NCBI GenBank assembly: GCA_930633525.1
Contig: CAKNFP010000001.1
Location: 2,396,001 to 2,460,000, forward strand
Direction: 5' to 3'
DNA: 64,000 nt
Source of the DNA: Hyphomicrobiales bacterium
GTDB taxonomy: Bacteria > Pseudomonadota > Alphaproteobacteria > Rhizobiales > Beijerinckiaceae
The notes beneath the pieces were generated by a model. That model saw only the letters and a program-made list of their open reading frames with translations, was not told the origin of the DNA and did not search any database. Below are positions 1-8,712 of this stretch, one piece after another (the first letter of the stretch is position 1; the number at the start of each line of letters is the position of its first letter). A program made the translations under genes and the position numbers.

Positions 1-178
1 GCCGGAAATTGGCGAGACCGACAAAGGTGGTGGCAAGACCGAAGGGGTCCTCGCGCAAGGCCGACTGCCGAAGCGCCTGGGACGCCGGCCAGTAGAAAAA
101 GACCAGCGTGATGGCGATCTGCGGCACCAGCAGCAGATAGGGCAGCACCTTGTGGGGAAAGATCACTCGTGACGTCAC
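1..178 (-). CDS. ugpA: sn-glycerol-3-phosphate ABC transporter permease UgpA (partial, N-terminus only)
   Basis: Only the first 59 codons are inside the window; the gene runs off the left edge. Translation from a GTG at 178 gives [20 protein letters not shown] and then a hydrophobic stretch followed by [12 protein letters not shown], the usual first transmembrane segment and periplasmic start of UgpA-type permeases. An ATG at 190 runs into a stop after four codons, so the GTG is preferred. It lies 75 bases downstream of the binding-protein gene ugpB on the same strand, the standard ugpB-ugpA order. The role (inner membrane permease for glycerol-3-phosphate or its diesters) is inferred from family and neighbour. 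Confidence 0.82.
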   Translation of the reverse strand, partial: MTSRVIFPHKVLPYLLLVPQIAITLVFFYWPASQALRQSALREDPFGLATTFVGLANFR

Positions 179-211
179 GCGGGCTCCATGGTCGGCAGCT
201 CCTGACGACGA

Positions 212-238
212 TCCGCCCGCGACAGCGTCGCGGGCGGA
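212..238 (-). promoter_or_regulatory. Intercistronic hairpin between ugpB and ugpA
   Basis: A perfect 12-bp inverted repeat (TCCGCCCGCGAC and its complement) is separated by three bases and lies between the ugpB stop and the ugpA start. No U-run follows on the transcribed strand, so it is unlikely to be a full terminator. Such structures after a binding-protein gene often protect the upstream mRNA and raise binding-protein expression over permease expression; that role is inferred. Confidence 0.7.
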
Positions 239-253
239 CTGAACGGGCCGAAT

Positions 254-1564
254 TTACTGGCCGATCGCCTGCTTGATGGCGGCGTTGCCACGCTTCACGG
301 CATTGTCGAGAGCCTGCTGCGCGGTCTGCTGGCCGGCGAGCATCTTCTCGAACTCCTCGTTCTCGATATCACGGACCTGCGGCAGGTTGACGAGCCGCAC
401 GCCCTTGGAATTTTCCGTCGGCGCCTTACCCATCATCTGCAGGATCGGCGTCTCACGGCCGGGGTTCTTCTCATAGAAGCCCGACTTCTTGGTCGCGTCA
501 TAGGCCGCGAGTGTAACCGGCAGATAGCCGGACACCTGGTGCAGGCGCGCCTGAATGTCGGTCTTCGACAGGAACTGGAAGAAGGCGGCAACGCCTTTGT
601 ACTCTTCCGGCTTGTGGCCCGCGAAAACCCAGAGGCTCGCGCCACCGGGGATGGTGTTCTGCGGAGCGCCCTGCGCCGTGGAATCATAAGGCAGTTGGCC
701 GGTGCCGAAATTCAGGCCGGACTTCAGCACATCGCCGAGACCGCCCGATGATTCCGTCATGATGGCGCATTCGCCCGAGAGAAAGAGATTCTTGGCTTCC
801 GAGGTGCGGCCGCCATACCGGAACACGCCTTCCTTGGCGAGGTCGGCAATCGTCTGGAAATGGTTGACGAAGATCGGGGCGTTGATCTTCAGCTCGACAT
901 CGAGGCCAGCGAGGCCGTTCTCCTTGGTGCCGTAGGAAACGTTGTTCCAAGCCGAGAAGGTCTCGAGCTGAATCCACGTCAGCCAGGTGGAGGTGAAGCC
1001 GCAAGGGGCCGCGCCGCTCGACTTGATCTTGCGGGCCGCCTCGAACACCTCCTTCCAGGTCTTCGGCGGGGCGTTGGCGTCAAGGCCCGCCTTCTGGAAC
1101 GCGTCCTTATTGTAATAGAGGATCGACGAGGAGGAGTTGTAGGGGAACGACAGCATGGTGCCGTCGGGCTTGGAATAATAGGCGACGATGCCCGGCAGGT
1201 ACTGGCTCTTGTCGAACTTGGCGCCAGCCTCGGTCAGCACATCCGCCACCGGCTTCACGGCGCCCTGCGCGCCCATCATGACGCCCGTGCCGGCATCGAA
1301 CACCTGCATGATGTGGGGCGGCTGCTTGGCGCGGAAGGCGGCGATGCCGGCATTCAGCGTCTCGGGATAGGTGCCCTTGAAGACCGGCACCACCTTATAA
1401 TCGCTCTGGCTCTCGTTGAATTCCTTCGCGAGGGTCTCGACCACCTGGTTGTTGGCGCCAGTCATGGCATGCCACCAGGAAATTTCAGTCGCCGCAAGGG
1501 CCGGACCGGATACGGTCAGCGCAAGCGCCGTCGCGAAGCCCGGAATGAAACCGCGCAGTGTCAT
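254..1564 (-). CDS. ugpB: sn-glycerol-3-phosphate ABC transporter periplasmic binding protein UgpB
   Basis: A 436-residue family 1 extracellular solute-binding protein. Residues 1-24 form a signal peptide ending ALA. The mature start, TEISWWHAMTGANNQVVETL, matches UgpB proteins closely, as do the segments MQVFDAGTGVMM and FPYNSSSSILYYNKDAF. Length equals the E. coli protein (438). It binds sn-glycerol-3-phosphate or glycerophosphodiesters in the periplasm and delivers them to UgpA/UgpE/UgpC; ugpA follows on the same strand. It is the first gene of the operon as seen here. Upstream, 1565-1850 carries a TTTCGAT/ATCGAAA inverted repeat that may be an operator. glpK lies in the same window but 50 kb away. 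Confidence 0.93.
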   Translation of the reverse strand: MTLRGFIPGFATALALTVSGPALAATEISWWHAMTGANNQVVETLAKEFNESQSDYKVVPVFKGTYPETLNAGIAAFRAKQPPHIMQVFDAGTGVMMGAQGAVKPVADVLTEAGAKFDKSQYLPGIVAYYSKPDGTMLSFPYNSSSSILYYNKDAFQKAGLDANAPPKTWKEVFEAARKIKSSGAAPCGFTSTWLTWIQLETFSAWNNVSYGTKENGLAGLDVELKINAPIFVNHFQTIADLAKEGVFRYGGRTSEAKNLFLSGECAIMTESSGGLGDVLKSGLNFGTGQLPYDSTAQGAPQNTIPGGASLWVFAGHKPEEYKGVAAFFQFLSKTDIQARLHQVSGYLPVTLAAYDATKKSGFYEKNPGRETPILQMMGKAPTENSKGVRLVNLPQVRDIENEEFEKMLAGQQTAQQALDNAVKRGNAAIKQAIGQ

Positions 1565-1638
1565 GTTCGTCTCCCTTGATCGGCCACGCGGATGTCCGCC
1601 GGCCGTGCCACAGTTCCGTGGTTCTGGACATGACGTTA

Positions 1639-1667
1639 TTTCGATTTCAGTTTTGCGACAATCGAAA
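1639..1667 (-). promoter_or_regulatory. Possible operator upstream of ugpB
   Basis: TTTCGAT at 1639-1645 and its complement ATCGAAA at 1661-1667 form a 7-bp inverted repeat with a 15-base spacer, about 75 bases upstream of the ugpB start. TTTCG-type half sites are known for DeoR/GlpR-family regulators, which often control glycerol-3-phosphate genes. No clear Pho box was seen. The assignment is tentative. Confidence 0.3.
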
Positions 1668-1850
1668 GCCTTGGCCTCTCTTGGCGTTGGACGTTAGACT
1701 TTTGCACGAGAACCGGACTTGAGGCTCCGTCAGCAGGGCGCGGCCAGCCCCCATCATGGCGGCCCCCGCACGGTCCGTGCTACGGATATTCCCGAAATCA
1801 GCGTCGGATGCGCAAGCAGCGCGACGCCTTGCATCACAGGAGATTATTTC

Positions 1851-2702
1851 GTGGGTGATTTTCCGGCTCTCGTCAGCACAGCATGGCTCGCCGATAACCT
1901 GGGCGCGGCTGATCTCGTGGTTATCGACGGCTCCTGGTATTTGCCGACAGAGGGCCGTGACGCGGATGCCGAATATCAGGCCGGCCACATTCCCGGTGCC
2001 GTCCGCTTCGATGTCGACGCGATCAGCGACACCACGTCGAACCTGCCGCATATGCTGCCGACCCCGGAGAATTTCGCCAAGGCAATGGGTGCGCTTGGCG
2101 TCTCCAACGCCGCGCGCATCGTCGTTTATGACGGCGCCGGGCTGTTCTCGGCAGCGCGCGTCCGCTGGACGCTGAAAGTCTTCGGCGCCGACAAGGTCGC
2201 CGTGCTCGATGGCGGACTGCCGCAGTGGAAGGCGGAGAACCGACCGCTCGAAACTGGCGTCGCCAAGCGGGCGGCAGCGAGCTTCGCTGCCACGTTCGAT
2301 GCGGGACAGGTCGCGGACGCATCCCGTGTGCTCGGCAGTCTCAAGACCAAAACGGCCCAGGTCGTCGATGCCCGCGCTGCCGCCCGCTTCCGTGGCGACG
2401 CTCCGGAGCCGCGCCCGGGTGTCCGGGCCGGCCACATGCCGGGAGCCCGCAACGTCCCGTTCAGCGATCTCATCGAGAACGGCCGGCTCAAGGCCCCGGA
2501 GGCGATCACCGCCACCTTCGCCAAGGCTGGCGTCGATCTCGACAAGCCGGTGATCACGAGTTGCGGCTCGGGCGTCACCGCAGCCGTTCTGGCGCTGGCA
2601 CTGGAGACCGCCGGCAAGCCCGTGGCCGGGCTCTATGACGGCTCATGGTCGGAATGGGGCAGCCGCGAGGATCTGCCGATCGCCACCGGCGAGGCGGAAT
2701 AA
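1851..2702 (+). CDS. sseA: 3-mercaptopyruvate sulfurtransferase
   Basis: A two-rhodanese-domain sulfurtransferase of 283 residues from a GTG at 1851; an AGGAGA ribosome binding site lies just upstream. This start gives a length like E. coli SseA (281), and an earlier in-frame start at 1719 adds 44 residues with no family match. The C-terminal domain has the active-site loop CGSGVTA with Cys238, the form found in 3-mercaptopyruvate sulfurtransferases; thiosulfate rhodaneses have CRKGVTA. It would transfer sulfur from 3-mercaptopyruvate to acceptors such as cyanide or thiols in the cytoplasm. The acetyltransferase gene follows after 24 bases, so the two may be cotranscribed. Confidence 0.88.
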   Translation: MGDFPALVSTAWLADNLGAADLVVIDGSWYLPTEGRDADAEYQAGHIPGAVRFDVDAISDTTSNLPHMLPTPENFAKAMGALGVSNAARIVVYDGAGLFSAARVRWTLKVFGADKVAVLDGGLPQWKAENRPLETGVAKRAAASFAATFDAGQVADASRVLGSLKTKTAQVVDARAAARFRGDAPEPRPGVRAGHMPGARNVPFSDLIENGRLKAPEAITATFAKAGVDLDKPVITSCGSGVTAAVLALALETAGKPVAGLYDGSWSEWGSREDLPIATGEAE

Positions 2703-2726
2703 TCTCAACCGGCACAGGAGCGGCCC

Positions 2727-3494
2727 GTGAAGCCGACCTCGCGTGACATCGAGGCGTTGGAGCAGCGCGCCTTCAATGCCTGGCCAGCGCGCCAGTCCGT
2801 CATGTCCGGCGGCTGGCTGTTCCGTCTCGCAGACGGCTACACCAAGCGCGCCAACTCCGCCAACGCGCTCGTCTCCGGAGCCGCCTTCGATGGCGTGATG
2901 GCGGAAGCCGAGGCCGTCTACCGAAGGCACGGGCTGCCGGCGGTTTTCCGCCTGTCGCCGCTCGCTCCGCCCGAGGCCGACAGGCAACTCGAGGCCGCAG
3001 GTTATCTGCATTTCGACCCGTCGCTCGTCCTGCACATGCCGCTGGATGCGGCGACCGCAAACGCGGCCGGCTTCAGCACCCATGATGGCCCTCCGCAGAT
3101 CGACGGGAGGCCGACGGCCGCATGGCTTGCCGGCTTCGCTGCCGCGAACGGCGTCTCCGCATCACGACGGCGAAGCCACGACGCTATCATCGAATCCATC
3201 GCTATGCCGGCCGCCTTCGCGACCCTGCGTGATCGCGGGGAGCCGGTCGGCTTCGGGCTTGCGGTCTATGAACGCGCGGCCGTGGGGTTGTTCGATATCG
3301 TCATCGCCCCCGAACACCGTGGACGGGGATATGGTCGCGCACTCGTCGCGGCGCTGATGGCTTGGGGACGGAAGGCTGGTGCTGACCGCGCCTATCTGCA
3401 GGTTCGCGCCGAAAATGACGGCGCGCGCCGCCTCTATGATCGCATCGGCTTCCGGGAAGCCTATCGCTACCACTACCGGATGCCCGGCTCTTAA
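2727..3494 (+). CDS. GNAT family N-acetyltransferase
   Basis: A 255-residue protein whose C-terminal half (about residues 165-250) is a GNAT domain: the acetyl-CoA loop is VIAPEHRGRGYGRALV (consensus RGxGxG/A), followed by YLQVRAENDGARRLYDRIGF, the typical beta5-alpha4 end. The N-terminal half (SGGWLFRLADGYTKRANS) is the degenerate GNAT-like part common in this subfamily. The acceptor cannot be deduced. It lies 24 bases downstream of sseA on the same strand, and its stop codon sits inside a hairpin shared with the convergent era gene. Confidence 0.85.
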   Translation: MKPTSRDIEALEQRAFNAWPARQSVMSGGWLFRLADGYTKRANSANALVSGAAFDGVMAEAEAVYRRHGLPAVFRLSPLAPPEADRQLEAAGYLHFDPSLVLHMPLDAATANAAGFSTHDGPPQIDGRPTAAWLAGFAAANGVSASRRRSHDAIIESIAMPAAFATLRDRGEPVGFGLAVYERAAVGLFDIVIAPEHRGRGYGRALVAALMAWGRKAGADRAYLQVRAENDGARRLYDRIGFREAYRYHYRMPGS

Positions 3495-3501
3495 GCCGGG
3501 C
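3482..3501. terminator. Hairpin between convergent acetyltransferase and era genes
   Basis: GCCCGGCT and AGCCGGGC form an 8-bp stem with a 4-base loop. The stop codon of the acetyltransferase lies in the loop and stem. There is no clear T-run, so termination in either direction is inferred from the convergent arrangement and the stable GC stem. Confidence 0.45.
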
Positions 3502-3518
3502 GTCCCCGGCCCCACGCT

Positions 3519-4475
3519 TCAACCGCCCCGGGGGAACTCCAGCCCCATCTCGCGATAGCGCTCGGGGTCATCGCCCCAGTTCTCGCGCACCTTCACGAAC
3601 AGGAAGAGGTGGACCTTGGTCTCGGCCGCCTCCGTGATGTCGTGGCGCGCCGCCGAGCCGATCGACTTGATGGTCTGTCCGCCCTTGCCGAGCACGATCT
3701 TGCGCTGGCTTTCGCGCTCAACGAATATCGTCTGCTCAATACGCGCCGAGCCGTCCTTCTGCACCTTCCACTGGTCGGTTTCGACGGTGACTGCGTAAGG
3801 CAGTTCGTCGTGCAGGCGCTCGAACAGCTTCTCGCGCGTGATCTCGGCCGCGAGCATCCTGAGCGGCGCATCCGAGATCTGGTCCTCCGGATAGAGCCAG
3901 GGCCCGGCGGGCATCAGGCCACCGAGGGTCGAGCGCAGATGGGGCACGCCGTCGCCGGTCAGCGCCGAGACCATGAAAGTCTCGTCGAACTTGACGCGGG
4001 CGTTGAGATCGGCAGCCAATGCCAGCAGCGATTGCCGGGCGATCAGATCGATCTTGTTGAGGATGAGCATCTTCGGCTGCCGCAGGTCCGGCAGCTTATC
4101 CAAGATGGCGGAGCTCTCCTCGTCGAGCCCCTTGCGGGCATCGAGCAGCAGCGCCAACACGTCGGCATCGCCCGCGCCGCCCCATGCCGAGGTCACCATC
4201 GCCCGGTCGAGACGGCGCTTCGGCTTGAAGATGCCGGGCGTGTCGACGAAGATGAGCTGCGCGGCGCCGTCGATGGTTATGCCGCGCACCAGCGCCCGCG
4301 TCGTCTGCACCTTGCGCGAGACGATCGACACCTTGGCACCGACGAGCTGGTTGAGCAGCGTCGATTTGCCGGAATTGGGCGAACCGATGAGGGCGACGAA
4401 GCCGCAGCGCGTTGCCTCCTGGCCCGCGTTGTCCGGGCTATCGTTCACTGCGCCACTTTCGTTCTCAGGTACCAT
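3519..4475 (-). CDS. era: GTPase Era
   Basis: A GTPase of 318 residues from the ATG at 4475 (MVPENESG); an ATG seven codons earlier is also possible. The G domain shows G1 GSPNSGKST, G3 DTPG and G4 NKID, and the RNA-binding KH domain follows with IVLGKGGQTIKSIGSAAR, the hallmark of Era. It binds the 3' end of 16S rRNA and helps mature the small ribosomal subunit. The start overlaps the end of rnc by 11 bases, so the two are translationally coupled, the usual rnc-era arrangement. recO, which often follows era, is absent; the next gene is on the opposite strand. Confidence 0.96.
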   Translation of the reverse strand: MVPENESGAVNDSPDNAGQEATRCGFVALIGSPNSGKSTLLNQLVGAKVSIVSRKVQTTRALVRGITIDGAAQLIFVDTPGIFKPKRRLDRAMVTSAWGGAGDADVLALLLDARKGLDEESSAILDKLPDLRQPKMLILNKIDLIARQSLLALAADLNARVKFDETFMVSALTGDGVPHLRSTLGGLMPAGPWLYPEDQISDAPLRMLAAEITREKLFERLHDELPYAVTVETDQWKVQKDGSARIEQTIFVERESQRKIVLGKGGQTIKSIGSAARHDITEAAETKVHLFLFVKVRENWGDDPERYREMGLEFPRGG

Positions 4476-5169
4476 CAGTCGTCCAGATCTGTTCACGCAC
4501 GAGAAATTCCCGTGCCGCGGCCTGTTCAGCCACGCGTTTCGAGGTGCCGGCGCCTTCGGCCGGCGTCATGCCGCGTACCATGACCGCGATACGGAAATGC
4601 GGAGCATGATCCGGTCCGGACCGGCTTGCAACGACGTAGCTCGGCGTCGGCAGCCCACGCCCTTGCGCCCATTCCTGCAAGGCGGTCTTGGCATCGCGCA
4701 GCGGGCGGCGCGGCGCATGCAGGCGTTCGCCGAAGGCGCGCTCCACGATACCTTGCGCGGCTGCCGCCCCGCCGTCCACAAAGGCCGCGCCGACGATGGC
4801 CTCACAGATATCGGCAAGGATGGCCGCGTTTTGCTGGGCGCCCGCGGCAATCTCGCCATCGCCGAGCCGCACATGGTCGCTCACGCCCCACGTGACGGCG
4901 ACTTCCGCGCAGCTCTCACGACGGACGAGTTCAGCCAAACGGCGCGAAAGCTCTCCCTCCTCGGCATCGGGAAATGCGCGGAACAGCATATCCGAAACCG
5001 CCAGGCCGAGCACGCGGTCACCGAGAAACTCCAGGCGCTGATAGGTGTGCGCCTTGTCGGACGGCACGGCGCTGATGTGGGTCAATGCCTGGACCAGAAG
5101 ATCACGGCGGCCGAAGCGATAGCCGATGCGATCCTCGATGGCGCCGAGACCTGCGTTCTTTGTCTTCAT
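4465..5169 (-). CDS. rnc: Ribonuclease III
   Basis: An RNase III of 234 residues from the ATG at 5169, which shares one base with the lepB stop (TGATG). An upstream ATG at 5217 would overlap lepB by 49 bases and is less likely. The endonuclease domain carries the signature RLEFLGDRVL with the catalytic Glu/Asp residues, and ADICEAIVGAAFVDGG with the second acidic cluster. The C-terminal double-stranded-RNA-binding domain begins near DAKTALQEWAQGRGLPTPSY. It processes rRNA precursors and other structured RNAs. Coupled to lepB upstream and era downstream. Confidence 0.96.
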   Translation of the reverse strand: MKTKNAGLGAIEDRIGYRFGRRDLLVQALTHISAVPSDKAHTYQRLEFLGDRVLGLAVSDMLFRAFPDAEEGELSRRLAELVRRESCAEVAVTWGVSDHVRLGDGEIAAGAQQNAAILADICEAIVGAAFVDGGAAAAQGIVERAFGERLHAPRRPLRDAKTALQEWAQGRGLPTPSYVVASRSGPDHAPHFRIAVMVRGMTPAEGAGTSKRVAEQAAAREFLVREQIWTTDGT

Positions 5170-5939
5170 CACTTCACAGGCGTGAACAGCCGGCTCCACC
5201 GGACTGTCCAGGGCCATTCCCAGAACTTCCAGCCTGAAGCCCCCTCTTCCACCGAGAAGAAGATGACCTCGGCCCGACCCACGAAATTCTCGAAGGGGAC
5301 GAAGCCGACGACGTTTTCGTCACGCGAATCCGTGGAATTGTCGCGGTTGTCGCCCATCATGAAATAATGGCCGGGCGGAACCTTGTAGGCGTAGGTGTTG
5401 TCCCAGTAGCCCGTATCGCCCTCGCGCTCGATGACGACATGGCTGACGCCGTTGGGCAATGTTTCCATGAAGCGGGGCACCGAGACCTCGCGCCCCCACA
5501 GATCCTGGGACTTGTAGTCCGGCAGCGGCTCGCGCGGCACGATCTTCCCGTTGATGTAAAGCCGGCCGGAGATCATCTGGACGGTATCGCCGGGCAAGCC
5601 AATCACACGCTTGATATAATCCGTCGAATTGTCCTTCGGCAGCTTGAAGACCGCGACATCGCCACGCTGCGGTTCGGAGCCGAAGACGCGGCCGGAGAAC
5701 GGCGGCAGGCCGAAGGGGAAGGAATAGCGCGAATAGCCGTAAGCGTATTTCGAGACGAAAAGGTAATCGCCGATCAGAAGCGTCGGGATGAGTGATCCCG
5801 AGGGAATATTGAACGGTTGAAAGAGGAAAGTGCGGACCACGAGGGCGATGAGCAGGGCCTGCACGATAACCTTGACGGTATCCCAGATTCCGCCGTCGGC
5901 CCGCTTGTTTTCCGCTTGCTTCACTGTGCCCTGATCCAT
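5169..5939 (-). CDS. lepB: Signal peptidase I
   Basis: A signal peptidase of 256 residues from the ATG at 5939 (MDQGTVKQ); the reading frame is open further upstream but without family similarity. One transmembrane helix (about residues 19-40) is followed by the catalytic serine in FNIPSGSLIPTLLIGD and the catalytic lysine in DYIKRVIGLPGD. The box MGDNRDNSTDSRD is also intact. It cleaves Sec and Tat signal peptides on the outer face of the inner membrane. The serine-box Met before the loop, common as PSxSM, is Leu here (PSGSLIPT), as in many alphaproteobacteria. First of the lepB-rnc-era block; acpS is 267 bases upstream. Confidence 0.96.
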   Translation of the reverse strand: MDQGTVKQAENKRADGGIWDTVKVIVQALLIALVVRTFLFQPFNIPSGSLIPTLLIGDYLFVSKYAYGYSRYSFPFGLPPFSGRVFGSEPQRGDVAVFKLPKDNSTDYIKRVIGLPGDTVQMISGRLYINGKIVPREPLPDYKSQDLWGREVSVPRFMETLPNGVSHVVIEREGDTGYWDNTYAYKVPPGHYFMMGDNRDNSTDSRDENVVGFVPFENFVGRAEVIFFSVEEGASGWKFWEWPWTVRWSRLFTPVK

Positions 5940-6206
5940 GTCTGGCCTTTCCGCCGATCGGAGCCGGCACGCCGTGTGGTCTACCTTACTGTTCCCAATC
6001 CCGCAACGCGACGCATCAACGTCCCATCGCAAGGCGAAAATATGCTTGGGCTGCGCCGATCACGCCAACGTGTCACCCGAACCCCGCCTTGAACCGCGCC
6101 GGGACATTCATGTCCTCGCCGCTATCGCTCTGCGGTCCTCCGGTTGGAGCATATGGGAAAGACGCTGCGGTGTTTCCAGCAGCATCCTGCGCGGCTCGAT
6201 CAAGGC

Positions 6207-6605
6207 TCACCGGGGACGCGCCTCGATGATGACGAACGCCTGGGCCATGGGCGGGTCATCGGTCAAGGACACATGGATGAAAGCCTCATGCCCGGGCGGC
6301 AGGATCGCCGCCAGCCGCCTTGCCGCACCACCGGTGAGACGCATGGTCGGCTGGCCGCTTGGCAGGTTGGCCACCTCCATATCCCGCCAGAACACGCCTT
6401 GCGAAAGCCCGGTGCCGAGGGCCTTGGCGCAAGCCTCCTTGGCAGCGAAGCGCCGTGCGTAGGTCGGGGCGCGCGCCTTGCGCGCATCGGCCTTCGCCCG
6501 TTCGCCCGCCGTGAAGATGCGGTGCGTGAACCGGTCCCCGAAGCGCGCGAGGGAACGGCTGATGCGGTCGATATCGCAGAGGTCGGAGCCGATGCCGATG
6601 ATCAT
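6207..6605 (-). CDS. acpS: Holo-[acyl-carrier-protein] synthase
   Basis: A 132-residue phosphopantetheinyl transferase of AcpS type. The Mg-binding Asp lies in [15 protein letters not shown] and the conserved Glu in [16 protein letters not shown]. It transfers the 4'-phosphopantetheine arm of coenzyme A to a serine of apo-ACP, which activates fatty acid synthesis. Its ATG overlaps the pdxJ stop by four bases (ATGA), so it is translationally coupled to pdxJ. Length fits the family (120-135). Confidence 0.96.
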   Translation of the reverse strand: MIIGIGSDLCDIDRISRSLARFGDRFTHRIFTAGERAKADARKARAPTYARRFAAKEACAKALGTGLSQGVFWRDMEVANLPSGQPTMRLTGGAARRLAAILPPGHEAFIHVSLTDDPPMAQAFVIIEARPR

Positions 6606-7369
6606 GACGCGGGACGCGGGACGTCCATCGCCGCGCGCATGGTGCGAATGGCCTGATCGAGGCCGACGAAAATGGCATCCGAGATGAGTGAATGACCAAT
6701 GTTCAGCTCGGCAATCTCCGGAAGGGCCGCGACCGGCGCGACCGAGGCTACCGTCAAGCCATGGCCTGCGTGGATTTCAAGGCCGAGCGAGGTGCCGTAG
6801 CGGGCCGCTGTCGCGAGCCGCTCGACTTCCGCCGCCACGCGCCCTGCCACGCCGTCTATGACGGCGTGGCAATAGGTGCCGGTGTGCAGCTCGACGACCG
6901 GCGCGCCGAGCGCGGCCGCCGCCTCCATCACCGCCCGCTCGGGCTCGACGAATAGCGACACGCGGATGCCGGCCGCTTTCAGCTCGGCGATCACCGGCGC
7001 CAGATGCGCCCGGCCCGCGATGATATCAAGCCCGCCCTCGGTCGTCCGCTCCTCGCGCTTCTCGGGCACGAGGCAGACGGCGTGCGGCTTCACCCGCAGC
7101 GCGATCGAGACCATTTCGGATGTTGCGGCCATCTCGAAATTGAGCGGCAGGGCCACGGCGGCGCGCAGCTCGACGATATCCTCGTCGCGGATATGCCGGC
7201 GATCCTCGCGCAGATGTGCGGTGATGCCATCCGCCCCGGCGGCGGCCGCGACCTTGGCGGCGGCAACGGGACTTGGATAGGAGCCGCCGCGCGCATTTCG
7301 CAGCGTCGCGACGTGGTCGATATTGACGCCGAGCCGCAGGTTGGATCGGGCCGTTGTATATATGGACAT
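6602..7369 (-). CDS. pdxJ: Pyridoxine 5'-phosphate synthase
   Basis: A 255-residue TIM-barrel Pdx[23 protein letters not shown] is the strongly conserved start, followed by [20 protein letters not shown], the catalytic and phosphate-binding residues, and [10 protein letters not shown] near the end. It condenses 1-deoxy-D-xylulose 5-phosphate with 3-amino-2-oxopropyl phosphate to make pyridoxine 5'-phosphate, the last step of de novo vitamin B6 synthesis. First gene of the pdxJ-acpS pair. The region upstream is shared with a divergent gene and holds a perfect 20-bp palindrome. Confidence 0.96.
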   Translation of the reverse strand: MSIYTTARSNLRLGVNIDHVATLRNARGGSYPSPVAAAKVAAAAGADGITAHLREDRRHIRDEDIVELRAAVALPLNFEMAATSEMVSIALRVKPHAVCLVPEKREERTTEGGLDIIAGRAHLAPVIAELKAAGIRVSLFVEPERAVMEAAAALGAPVVELHTGTYCHAVIDGVAGRVAAEVERLATAARYGTSLGLEIHAGHGLTVASVAPVAALPEIAELNIGHSLISDAIFVGLDQAIRTMRAAMDVPRPAS

Positions 7370-7468
7370 CGGTCGATAAATCTCACGCGTGAAGGCCTGG
7401 ACGCGAATCTGTCGCGCTCCAGCCTTGTCACTTCAGACGTTTATCCCAGTCGCACGGGAACGCCAAAG

Positions 7469-7488
7469 GTTGAACCGCGGTTCAACCG
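7469..7488. promoter_or_regulatory. Perfect 20-bp palindrome in divergent promoter region
   Basis: GGTTGAACCG at 7469-7478 is followed directly by its exact complement at 7479-7488. It lies 100 bases upstream of pdxJ and 103 bases upstream of the divergent gene at 7591. A perfect palindrome of this length without spacer is typical of a dimeric repressor operator. The regulator is not identifiable from this window. Confidence 0.6.
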
Positions 7489-7590
7489 ACGACGGACCAT
7501 CGCTGGCTCTGATGCAACGATACAGAAGCCGCTCAGCCTCGCGCGGACGCTGATGCAGATCGATATATCACGGCAAAAGGACATCGGACG

Positions 7591-8712
7591 ATGGGGCGGC
7601 TTTCAGGTTTATCGATCGCAGGTTTATCAGTTCTGGCGCTGTCCGCGATCGCCGGTCCGACCCTTGCCGCAGGCCCCTTCGCGGCCCCTGTCAAGGACTG
7701 CCGTCCCTGCCGATTCTCGCCGGCGCCCGGCCAGCCGGAATTCGCGCTGACCTTTGTCTTCACGGGGAGTGGCCAGCAACGGCAACTGACAGCCCTCGAG
7801 ATCGCCCGCGCGGATGGCGGCCAGCCCCAGCGGCTGCGCATCAACAAGCGTGATGCCGGAGAGTTTCCCATCGCCGCGGCCGATTTCCCCGACGGATTCA
7901 TCCTCGATACCGCCGACATGAATTTCGACAAGCTCGGCGATCTGGCCATCACCACGCAGATCGCGGCCAACAACACGAATGCGCTCTATTGGATCTACCA
8001 GCCGGACACGCAAAGCTTCGTGCCGTTGGAACGCCTCAATGACGACGGCATCGAGACCACCTTGACCGTGGGGCCGGATAACCGGCTGGTCAGCCACATC
8101 ATGGGGAGCGCGGTCGAATATACGGACTACGACTACGCGGTGACGGGCCATCGCGCCGTTGCGGTGCGCAGCGAGAGCCGTGAGATCGACGGTAATCTTG
8201 TTGTCGAGATCGTCTCGGATCTCACCACCAAACCCGGCAAGACCGTCAGCCGCAGGGTGGTCGGATTTAGCGGCAGTTCCCCAGATCGACAGAAGTTCAT
8301 ACGGCAGCTCGATACGGCGGCGACCCAGGCGCAGGCGCTCTACAAGAATGGAGACGCGGCTGGCGCGGCGGCGGCCATGAAGGCCGCGATTCAAGATATC
8401 CAGCTCGGCCTCGTGGTGAGCAGCTATCCCATCACGAATGATGCCGGTGACCTGAAGCTCGCTCGCCAGTTCAACGATTTCGGATTCTACCTGGCGCAGT
8501 CGAACCAACTGACACCCGCGATCGCGGTGCTGAAGGACATTACGGACGCAGCCCCCGATCGGACCGTCGCCTATCTCAATCTCGGCGATGCCCAATATGC
8601 CGCCGGAGACACGGCGGACGCCAAGGCGAGCTATGCCGAATTCCGCAAGCGTATGGCGGCGTCGGGCAAATCGGCTGACATTCCGTCACGGGTGGTGGAG
8701 CGCCTGCGCTAG
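7591..8712 (+). CDS. Secreted XAC2610-like / tetratricopeptide-repeat protein
   Basis: A 373-residue protein with a signal peptide (cleavage likely after TLAA, about residue 27). Residues about 95-130 (DTADMNFDKLGDLAITTQI ... NALYWIYQP) look like the XAC2610 family, in which a DxNFDGxxDL calcium-loop-like motif precedes an aromatic-rich strand. Residues about 245-365 form helical pairs with a TPR-type pattern (VAYLNLGDAQYAAGDTADAKASYAEF). It is probably periplasmic. No enzyme motif is visible and its function is unknown. It is transcribed alone and divergently from pdxJ, sharing the palindrome region. Confidence 0.7.
   Translation: MGRLSGLSIAGLSVLALSAIAGPTLAAGPFAAPVKDCRPCRFSPAPGQPEFALTFVFTGSGQQRQLTALEIARADGGQPQRLRINKRDAGEFPIAAADFPDGFILDTADMNFDKLGDLAITTQIAANNTNALYWIYQPDTQSFVPLERLNDDGIETTLTVGPDNRLVSHIMGSAVEYTDYDYAVTGHRAVAVRSESREIDGNLVVEIVSDLTTKPGKTVSRRVVGFSGSSPDRQKFIRQLDTAATQAQALYKNGDAAGAAAAMKAAIQDIQLGLVVSSYPITNDAGDLKLARQFNDFGFYLAQSNQLTPAIAVLKDITDAAPDRTVAYLNLGDAQYAAGDTADAKASYAEFRKRMAASGKSADIPSRVVERLR

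Noticed and set aside
1719..1850. N-terminal extension of the sulfurtransferase
   Set aside because: The 44 additional residues show no family match and a GTG with a good ribosome binding site at 1851 gives the standard length.
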